Positions 57,345-64,000 of a stretch of 64,000 nt of DNA are shown one piece after another. Source of the stretch: Saprospiraceae bacterium (lineage in GTDB: Bacteria; Bacteroidota; Bacteroidia; Chitinophagales; Saprospiraceae). Every line of letters begins with the position of its first letter. Position 1 is the first letter of the stretch. The position numbers and the translations under genes are program-made. The stretch spans positions 1 through 64,000 of the forward strand of contig JAGPCT010000012.1 of the NCBI GenBank assembly GCA_018057925.1. The letters are read 5' to 3'. The notes beneath the pieces were generated by a model. That model was given only the letters and a program-made list of their open reading frames with translations. It ran no database searches and was not told the DNA's origin.

Positions 57345-57446
57345 TTACCTTTTTGATTCGACGGATTGCTAAAGAGCTTAAATCCATCTCGAATAAATGA
57401 GTACGCTGTCGTTTTAAATACAAGGCTTGAGCTCTCAAAAAGGTAA
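57345..57446 (+). other. Inverted repeat in the ftsZ 3' region
   Basis: TTACCTTTTTGA (57345-57356) is repeated in perfect inverted orientation as TCAAAAAGGTAA (57435-57446), enclosing 78 bases. It lies between the ftsZ stop and the terminator at 57521, so it would be in the 3' untranslated part of the operon. No ORF of note. It may be a structured RNA or a repeat remnant. Confidence 0.4.
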
Positions 57447-57520
57447 AAAAGATTATAGTCACAATGTATTCTGGCTTAATCTTATAAGATCGTATTTTAT
57501 TAGTTAGGTTTATTGTTCAA

Positions 57521-57555
57521 AAAGCAACTCTCTCCGGGTTGCTTTTTATTTTTAA
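57521..57555 (+). terminator. Terminator of the dcw operon
   Basis: AAAGCAAC (57521-57528) pairs with GTTGCTTT (57538-57545) and is followed by TTATTTTT. It is the first strong intrinsic terminator seen after ftsZ. Confidence 0.82.
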
Positions 57556-57582
57556 TAAATGGGTTGTAATTGCAACAAATCA

Positions 57583-57726
57583 CCATTCTGCATTTGGCAA
57601 ATGCAGAATCTATTTGCGACTCATATCTATGGTATCATAAAGCCATTGAAACGATCACTTGATCAGGACACAACTCCTCATAGTCAGTAATCTTCATCCC
57701 TGGAATACCTCGATTTCTGAATTCGA
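57583..57726. repeat. Family A element, copy 6 (inverted, diverged)
   Basis: CATTCTGCATTTGGCAAATG, GAATCTATTTGCGACTCAT, GCCATTGAAACGATC, TTGATCAGGAC and a right end TGAATTCGATTTT follow the order of copy 3 at 11575. It lies between the dcw terminator and the terminator of the convergent surface-protein gene. Confidence 0.62.
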
Positions 57727-57728
57727 TT

Positions 57729-57756
57729 TTAAAAAAAAGAGGTAGCTGAAGCTACC
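57729..57756 (-). terminator. Intrinsic terminator of the surface-protein gene
   Basis: GGTAGC (57741-57746) pairs with GCTACC (57751-57756) around TGAA; the A run at 57729-57738 gives the U tract on the minus strand. It lies 32 bases past the stop codon. Confidence 0.85.
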
Positions 57757-57787
57757 CCTTAATAATTTAATATATTCTTACTCAGAA

Positions 57788-60700
57788 TTATTTAACCTTG
57801 ACAAAGATTCCTTTGAAAGCATCTTTAACAACATCTGGTTGAGACCATAGGACATTGTATGCTCCTACAGACAAAGACTCGATGTTAATCTGACCATTGC
57901 TTGATGTCGCATTTTTGATAATTACATTTCCTTTCATATCAATAATAGAATACATAATTGCAGATTCCGCATGACGTTGAAGGGTAATTACACTGTTAGC
58001 AGGGTTAGGATAGATATGCCCTTCTATCAACTTAGTACTTGTAATTTCAATGGTTCCTTCTTTTCCTCCTTTAGGTCCAAGTACCTGAACATTGACAAAT
58101 AACGTATATTGACAGCCTCCTTCATTAGAAATGATTACGGTATAAGTACCGGTATGACTACTATTTACATTATAGATCAACGGATTTTGATCGGTAGAGT
58201 GGAAGCCATTTGGTCCGGTCCACAGGTATTGAGTTCCGCCATTTGCACTGAGCTGGAGATTATTACCTGTAGTAATTGGATTAGGATTTGCTGATGCACT
58301 ACCATTGATATTACCATATACGTTGATTGTAACAGATGCACTGGATTGACATCCGGTAGGTCCATTTCCAATAACTGTATAAAGTCCACTCATGTAAGTC
58401 GGAATATAGTATATGATAGGATTTTGGTTTGAGGAAGCATAGCCATAAGGTCCAGTCCATGCATAGCTTACTGCGCCACTTGAATGCAGATAAGCTGTGC
58501 TGCCTTCACACAGTGTATTGTCGTCAACCGTTGCAGTAACAACCGGTGGATTGACAATATTAACAGTGGTTGATGCTGATGCAGTGCATCCATTGAGAGC
58601 TGTAACGACAACGGTATAAACGCCACTATTGGCTGCTGTTGCATTCGGAATCACAGGATCCTTCAATGTGCTGGAAAATCCTGCCGGACCAGTCCATGCA
58701 TAGGTGCCGGCTCCGGTTGCATGCAATTTAAGAGTCTTGCCTGTACATGCTGTGTTGGCTTCGTGACTTGCAGTAGCTACAGGTGGATAAATTACCTTAA
58801 GATCCGTCTGAAGTCTTACAGAACAACCATTAGAATTCGAAATGACAACATAATATATGCCGCTTTGAAGATGCGAAGTGATATTTAAAATTGGGTTTTG
58901 TTGTGTACTTGTGAAACCATTTGGCCCTGACCATAAGTAACTATTTCCTCCCGAAGCAGTGAAAAATGCTTGGTTCCCTACACATACTGGTGAAGGGGAA
59001 ACACTTGCAGCTCCATTAGGTGTCTGATTGACCACTAATGTTACAGTTGCTGTTGCCGTACAACCTTCTGCATTGGTGACTGTTACCGTATATACGCCTG
59101 CGTGGCTTGTTTGGACATTGCCAATATATGGATCTTGTTCTGTGCTGGTAAATCCACCAGGTCCTGACCAAGAATAAGAAGTGCCGCCAGTTGCTTTAAA
59201 TCTAACGTTTTTGCCGGAACATGTAGGGTTAGGCCCCGCTTCAGCATACGCTATAGGCAATGCATTGACAGTAACATCAACGGTAGCTGTAGCTGTGCAT
59301 CCACTTGCATTGGTTACAGTGACAGTGTATGTCCCGGTCATAGCGGTGGTAGCATTTGTACGAACAGGATTTTGTAAAGAGCTTGTCCAACCACCCGGTC
59401 CTGACCATGAATAAGAAGTTCCTCCTGATGAACTTAAGTTGATACTTTGCCCAGCACATAAAGTTGAAGGTGTAGCAGCTGCAGTAGCAACCGGAAGCCC
59501 ACTTACTGTAATTGTTGTTGATGCATTGCCAGGGCATGGGCCTCCTGTTATTGTTACAGAATAAGTTGTCGTCATAGCAGGAGATACAGTTATTGAAGAA
59601 GTTGTTGCTCCTGTGCTCCATAAATAGCTTGTTGCTCCACTTGGAACAGAAAGTGTGGCACTTGCACCGATGCAAATTACTCCATTATTGGCCGTGCCTG
59701 AAGATTCTGTAACTGTAATTGAAGGCACACATGAAGCACAACTTGTACAAGATACTTGTGATGTGTGGCATGCAACATCTGTGCCACATGAGGAGTTTGT
59801 ATTTATATGAGAATACAATGGGCCTGATACGGTACATGTTACGCTAACCGGTGATGGTCCTGAGCCCAAAACTGTTCCACCTGGCGTGCCTTGTCTAATT
59901 GTAATGAAATTACCCGCTCCTCCTGTTGAAGTGAATTGATAAGTTGTGCCGGCAACACAATTGTTTACAGTTCCATATTCACCGGCATAAGTACAACTTG
60001 AAATTGTCACAGGAGTGGCTGTAATGGGCGCAGTCACAGTACCAAATGCAGACGTATTATTACAAGCCGGTGGAGGTGCTAAAGCAACAGTCCTTGTGTG
60101 ACACACGTTATCTGTACCACAACTGGAGTTGGTGTTCACGTGAATATAAAGTGAACCTGAAACAGTACAAGTTACAGTAATAGGAGAATTACCGGCTCCC
60201 AATACGGTGCCACCCGGTGTTCCTTGGCGGATGGTGATATAGTTGCCTGCTCCACCTGTGGAAGTAAATACATAGGCACTACCGGCGACACAGTTGTTGA
60301 CCGTAGAATATTCTCCTGCATAACCACAGGTAGTAATCGTAATAGGTGTTGGGGTTGTAGGAGCATTTGCTGTTCCAAATGAGGAGGAGTTGGTACAAGC
60401 CGGTGGAGGCGCTAATGCCACGGTTTCTGTGTGGCATGATGATTCAGTCCCGCAACTTGAGTTGGTATTCAGGTGCATATACAGTGGACCTGAAACAGTG
60501 CATGTTACAGTAATCGGTGAATTTCCTGAACCTAAAACGGTGCCTCCCGGTGTTCCTTGACGTATGGTAATATAATTACCGGTTCCACCTGTTGCTGTAA
60601 ATAAATAGCTGCTACCAGCAACACAGTTATTAACAGTGGAGTATTCACCCGGAAAGGCACAGGTTGTAATAGTGACCGGTGTCGGTGTAAGAGGTGCTGT

Positions 60701-61141
60701 GGCGCTACCATAAGATGAAGTGTTGTTACAGGCCGGTGGTGGAGCTAAGGCTACTGTTTCAACATGGCATGTGCTTTCTGTTCCACAACTTGCATTGGTA
60801 TTCAGGTGCAAGTAAAGTGGTCCAGATGCTGTACATGTAACAGTAATAGGGGAGAAGCCATATCCTAACACTGTTCCACTCGGTGTGCCTTGATGTATGG
60901 TAATATAATTGCCCGTTCCACCTGTTGCGGTAAAAACATAGCTGCTTCCTGCGACACAGCCATTGATTGTTGAATATTCACCCGGAAAGGCACAGGTTGT
61001 AATAGTTACCGGAGTCTGTGTAAGAGGGGCTGTTGCAGAGCCATACGATGAAGTATTAGTACATTGACCATAAGTAAATTGTATCTGTATGAATATTATC
61101 AATATTGCTAAAACAGACGTAAATGTAAATTTTGTTTTCAT
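57788..61141 (-). CDS. Large repeat-built surface protein with Ig-like domains and T9SS sorting domain
   Basis: A 1117-residue exported protein. A signal peptide ends at about residue 25. Residues about 26-465 are four tandem copies of a 109-residue Cys-rich unit with the landmarks GEYSTVNNCVAGS, GNYITIRQGTPGGTVLG and SCGTESSCH. A short Cys cluster (CTSCASC) and one Ig-like domain (about 470-555) lead to six or seven tandem Ig/PKD-like units of about 80 residues, each with the pattern CxGxxxxLxxxGGTSYxWxGPxGF and YTVTVTNxxGCTATA. The last 75 residues (GHIYPNPANSVITLQ to GIFVKVK) are a type A T9SS C-terminal domain. It is probably an adhesin or matrix protein. The DNA repeats of the first region are similar enough to recombine, so copy number may vary. 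Confidence 0.9.
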   Translation of the reverse strand: MKTKFTFTSVLAILIIFIQIQFTYGQCTNTSSYGSATAPLTQTPVTITTCAFPGEYSTINGCVAGSSYVFTATGGTGNYITIHQGTPSGTVLGYGFSPITVTCTASGPLYLHLNTNASCGTESTCHVETVALAPPPACNNTSSYGSATAPLTPTPVTITTCAFPGEYSTVNNCVAGSSYLFTATGGTGNYITIRQGTPGGTVLGSGNSPITVTCTVSGPLYMHLNTNSSCGTESSCHTETVALAPPPACTNSSSFGTANAPTTPTPITITTCGYAGEYSTVNNCVAGSAYVFTSTGGAGNYITIRQGTPGGTVLGAGNSPITVTCTVSGSLYIHVNTNSSCGTDNVCHTRTVALAPPPACNNTSAFGTVTAPITATPVTISSCTYAGEYGTVNNCVAGTTYQFTSTGGAGNFITIRQGTPGGTVLGSGPSPVSVTCTVSGPLYSHINTNSSCGTDVACHTSQVSCTSCASCVPSITVTESSGTANNGVICIGASATLSVPSGATSYLWSTGATTSSITVSPAMTTTYSVTITGGPCPGNASTTITVSGLPVATAAATPSTLCAGQSINLSSSGGTSYSWSGPGGWTSSLQNPVRTNATTAMTGTYTVTVTNASGCTATATVDVTVNALPIAYAEAGPNPTCSGKNVRFKATGGTSYSWSGPGGFTSTEQDPYIGNVQTSHAGVYTVTVTNAEGCTATATVTLVVNQTPNGAASVSPSPVCVGNQAFFTASGGNSYLWSGPNGFTSTQQNPILNITSHLQSGIYYVVISNSNGCSVRLQTDLKVIYPPVATASHEANTACTGKTLKLHATGAGTYAWTGPAGFSSTLKDPVIPNATAANSGVYTVVVTALNGCTASASTTVNIVNPPVVTATVDDNTLCEGSTAYLHSSGAVSYAWTGPYGYASSNQNPIIYYIPTYMSGLYTVIGNGPTGCQSSASVTINVYGNINGSASANPNPITTGNNLQLSANGGTQYLWTGPNGFHSTDQNPLIYNVNSSHTGTYTVIISNEGGCQYTLFVNVQVLGPKGGKEGTIEITSTKLIEGHIYPNPANSVITLQRHAESAIMYSIIDMKGNVIIKNATSSNGQINIESLSVGAYNVLWSQPDVVKDAFKGIFVKVK

Positions 61142-61599
61142 TTAATGAATTTTTGAAAGAGTTTATTTAATTATTAAGTGACCGCAGTGTTGTATTATCA
61201 TAAATTGAAATAATAAAAGGTATCAGTTTATTATCATAGGCATTGTGTTGTGTTAATTTGTATTAAGTGAGTTGGCAAAGCTAATCATATTATTTAAATT
61301 GTATAAAAATAAAAGTAAAAAAAATAAAAAATTAACGATATTTTTTTTAAATAATTAATATTTTGGGATAAACTGTAAAATTAAAATTATGTTATGAATG
61401 AGCAATATTTTTTAATTAATTGTTAAATATTGAAAATAAATTACTTATATATAATAATAATAGCCCCTATTTCATTTTTCGACTTTTAGGTAAGTGGATA
61501 AGATTTTTAATTAATTCTTCAAAAAATTAATTTTAAAAAATAAATTTAGTTGTGATTGTTATGGAGACACTAAAGTGATATTTAATATTTAATATTGCT
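61142..61599. other. A+T-rich intergenic region between divergent surface-protein genes
   Basis: No gene or repeat family is recognised. The middle (about 61270-61560) is extremely A+T-rich. On the minus strand TACCTTTT (61222-61215) may be part of a promoter for the 57788-61141 gene. Confidence 0.5.
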
Positions 61600-61631
61600 T
61601 TTGATATTTTTCCCACAATTGAATACCTTTG
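61600..61631 (+). promoter_or_regulatory. Promoter of the M60 peptidase gene
   Basis: TTTG (61600-61603), 20 bases, TACCTTTG (61624-61631): a full Bacteroidota consensus promoter. The RNA should start near 61638, about 11 bases before the ATG. Confidence 0.75.
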
Positions 61632-61648
61632 GTTTTAATTTGTCTGTT

Positions 61649-64000
61649 ATGAACAAGGTATTTTTTACGTCAGTTTTTTGTTTCACATTTTTATTTATTA
61701 GTTATAGTCAGCATTTGATGCCGGTGTATTATGCTACTTCCAGTCAAAGGTCACAAGGAGGGCAAGAAATCGAAAATGCATTTGATGGAAATGATGCGAC
61801 AGATTATCATACGTACTGGTATGGAGTAGGCATACCGGATACCCTCACCTTTTATTTTCCTTCTATTGTGCCCGGAGTAAATGCACTGGAATATACGCCT
61901 CGACAGGAAGGATATAATGGAATTTGGTCATTGGTAGAATTTCAATATTCTTTGCGTTCCGTGCCGGATAGCTTTTTAAAATATAGTATTGATGATGTTA
62001 TTTGGGCCGTAGATCATCAGAAGAAAAGCATTTCCCTTGATTCAACTATACATAATATATATGCCTTCAGGATTATTGTGAAGGAAGCGTATGAGAATTT
62101 TTCTAGTTGCGCCGAGTTGCGCTTTTGGAATGATGAGCCATTGTTGAGTGATGGGAGCAAAGATTGCGATATTGTCATGGAGGGCGTTCCTGATGGTAAG
62201 GATATTCGACTTGGTGTTGATGTTGATGCTTCTTCTGCCTCATCATATCAAGTGTTTGAGAATATTGGCAATAGTGTAGATGGTGATTTCTCAACTTTGT
62301 ACCATTCGAGTTATGATGGCGGACCGGACGAGTTTCCCATTGAGTTGATATATCATTTTAATGCGAATACGTCTATGGATTATTTTATTTATTATCCACG
62401 GAATGATGGTAATAATAATGGTAATTTTGGAAAAACTCAAATATTTTATAATACAACTTCCAATCCGGATTATGTTCATCTTATTGACCATGACTTTAGT
62501 TTGAGTGGACTGCCAGCTAAGGTCTCTTTCCCTACAATAACAGATGTCAATAACTTGAAAATCGTTATAAACAATGGGGCAAATGACTTTGCCAGTTGCG
62601 CCGAAATAGAATTTTATTCTAACAATCAGGCGGGCAATAGTGTTTATTTGGATATTTTCAAAAATGAATTATACGCAGAACTATTGCCAAGTGTTACTCA
62701 AAGTCAGATTGATACCATCACTTCCCCATTTTTCCGCACTTTGGCTCAATGTATTTTTAATCAAAACTATAATCAAAGCCTTCGAGTAAGAGATTTTCAT
62801 GCTTTTGAGTCTATACAGCATTTGGGGGCTCGATTGAAAACATCAGCTTACGATAGTTTTGAAAATGCTACCGGAATTGCTTTTGATAAGGGTCAAACAG
62901 CTATAATAGCGATGGACGGCATAGGTGACCAGTCTGTTTACCTGAGAGTGCGAAACTGGGCTAATGAAGCGTCGCAAGCCGATCATCTTTATTTTTTGAA
63001 AGATGGATTAAACAATATTGTGATGAAAGATTCAGGTCTTGCTTATATTTCTTTTTATTCTGATACACCTGAGACTGCTCGGGCTGTGAAATCTAATATT
63101 ATGACAGGTAAGTGCAATGGGTATTTTGATCCGGCTATCCACAGCAATGATGACTGGACCAGCATCATGACAAATCAGGCCTATCCTAAAGTTGATATTA
63201 TTGGGAAATATGCACATTTGGTCTATGATAAATCGGCTTTGCGTTTCAATTCTCCTTTTGATGGGTTTCATTTAATTGAGATGTATGATTCCATCGTCAA
63301 CTGGCAAAAGATTCAGATGGGATTGTATAAGTACGGTTACAAGTATAACAATCATATTTTAGCTATTTGTGAGACCGGAGGCGGCTATTATGCCGGTGGC
63401 GAAGGCGTACATTTTGATTGGACCTGGGGAGCTGAAAGTATTGCCAATCCTAACAAGTTGGGTCTTTGGGGTATTGCTCACGAATTTGGTCATGTCAACC
63501 AGATTCGTCCGGGTTTAAGGTGGATAGGCACCGTAGAGGTAACAAATAATATCTATTCTTTATGGGCAGATTACAATCTTAACAAAGAGAATAAGCGTTT
63601 TACCAGGTTGGAAGAAGAAGCATTTGCCAATGGTAATGGTACTCAATCATGGTCTGGCAATCGATTCAACCTAACTATTGATTCAACCTATATCCATGGC
63701 AAGGCTCTTCAGGACGTGCGATATGATTATCCATTCAGGGTATTGATTCCCTTTTGGCAACTTGAATTATATTATCAACTCGCCGGAGCCTGCCGCAATG
63801 CACCGTTGTTGACTTATGAAGAAAATCCGCCATCGGTAGGAGTGGATTATGCGCATTGGTATGGTTATGTTGCAGAAAAAGCCCGCACTCTAACGCGACC
63901 GGATATGTCTAATGGAGAGCTATTGCTCAACTTTGTAAAATATACTTGTGAAGCTGTCCAGGAAGATCTTACAGATTTTTTCATCAATACAGGCTTTCTG
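61649..64000 (+). CDS. Secreted M60 (enhancin/mucinase-type) zinc metallopeptidase, 5' part
   Basis: The frame is open from ATG 61649 to the end of the window (784 codons) and continues beyond it. Residues 1-21 are a signal peptide (LLFISYSQ-like end). Two discoidin-like (F5/8 type C) regions lie at about 25-175 (EIENAFDGNDATDYHT) and 190-330 (VDGDFSTLYHS), probably for carbohydrate binding. The M60 domain follows from about 335, with YFLKDGLNNI-type segments, GLAYISFYSDTPETARAV and the zinc site HEFGH at residues 611-615 with the third ligand Glu630 in GTVEVTNN, fitting HEXXHX(8,28)E. Relatives such as Bacteroides BT4244 cleave O-glycosylated mucin-like proteins. The 3' end, perhaps with a T9SS sorting domain, is outside the window. 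Confidence 0.88.
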   Translation, partial: MNKVFFTSVFCFTFLFISYSQHLMPVYYATSSQRSQGGQEIENAFDGNDATDYHTYWYGVGIPDTLTFYFPSIVPGVNALEYTPRQEGYNGIWSLVEFQYSLRSVPDSFLKYSIDDVIWAVDHQKKSISLDSTIHNIYAFRIIVKEAYENFSSCAELRFWNDEPLLSDGSKDCDIVMEGVPDGKDIRLGVDVDASSASSYQVFENIGNSVDGDFSTLYHSSYDGGPDEFPIELIYHFNANTSMDYFIYYPRNDGNNNGNFGKTQIFYNTTSNPDYVHLIDHDFSLSGLPAKVSFPTITDVNNLKIVINNGANDFASCAEIEFYSNNQAGNSVYLDIFKNELYAELLPSVTQSQIDTITSPFFRTLAQCIFNQNYNQSLRVRDFHAFESIQHLGARLKTSAYDSFENATGIAFDKGQTAIIAMDGIGDQSVYLRVRNWANEASQADHLYFLKDGLNNIVMKDSGLAYISFYSDTPETARAVKSNIMTGKCNGYFDPAIHSNDDWTSIMTNQAYPKVDIIGKYAHLVYDKSALRFNSPFDGFHLIEMYDSIVNWQKIQMGLYKYGYKYNNHILAICETGGGYYAGGEGVHFDWTWGAESIANPNKLGLWGIAHEFGHVNQIRPGLRWIGTVEVTNNIYSLWADYNLNKENKRFTRLEEEAFANGNGTQSWSGNRFNLTIDSTYIHGKALQDVRYDYPFRVLIPFWQLELYYQLAGACRNAPLLTYEENPPSVGVDYAHWYGYVAEKARTLTRPDMSNGELLLNFVKYTCEAVQEDLTDFFINTGFL

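Overview
The window is chromosomal DNA of a Bacteroidota bacterium, most likely Saprospiria or a near relative; I cannot name a genus. Reasons: A+T-rich DNA, promoters of the Bacteroidota type (TTG/TTTG, about 17-21 bp, TAnnTTTG), type IX secretion (T9SS) C-terminal sorting domains, PorP/SprF and PorE-like proteins, GWxTD and SBBP-repeat proteins, and a dcw cluster without murF. The MurE DNPR motif points to meso-diaminopimelate peptidoglycan.

Layout. 1-130: 3' end of a 5S rRNA with its terminator. 0.3-9.8 kb: two small unknown envelope proteins, an SPFH protein, folB plus a flavin reductase, plsC, rmuC, lnt (lipoprotein N-acylation) and prs. 10.1-16.6 kb: a T9SS-exported esterase, a PorP/SprF plus PorE-like pair, a Tat-type glycosylasparaginase and a LuxR regulator with a degenerate receiver. 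16.8-24.5 kb, minus strand: a secreted SBBP propeller protein, then the pheT - coiled-coil protein - zapA - rny block. 24.8-25.9 kb: a MarR-YceI unit with a duplicated operator. 26.7-28.8 kb: groES-groEL behind a sigma-54-like promoter. 29.0-34.5 kb: a second PorE-like lipoprotein and mfd. 34.7-37.5 kb, minus strand: glutaminyl cyclase, GWxTD protein and a small lipoprotein. 38.3-41.0 kb: an esterase, a lipoprotein and aroC.

41.5-57.3 kb is a complete Bacteroidota dcw operon: mraZ, rsmH, ftsL, ftsI/PASTA, murE, mraY, murD, ftsW, murG, murC, ftsQ, ftsA, ftsZ. Many junctions overlap (ATGA or TAATG). It is preceded by three TGGRA boxes at exact 10-bp spacing, the expected MraZ autoregulatory site. 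The only sizeable gap inside it, murE-mraY, holds a 43-codon ORF overlapping the murE stop codon and a long hairpin. 57.8-64.0 kb: a 1117-residue repeat-built T9SS surface protein and the 5' part of a secreted M60 (enhancin/mucinase-type) metallopeptidase that runs off the end.

The gene content is mostly core cell biology plus a T9SS surface proteome. The least explained material lies between genes: at least three families of dispersed palindromic, MITE/REP-like elements (called A, B and C here) and a set of long-armed hairpins. I found no tRNA, CRISPR array, prophage or intact insertion sequence.
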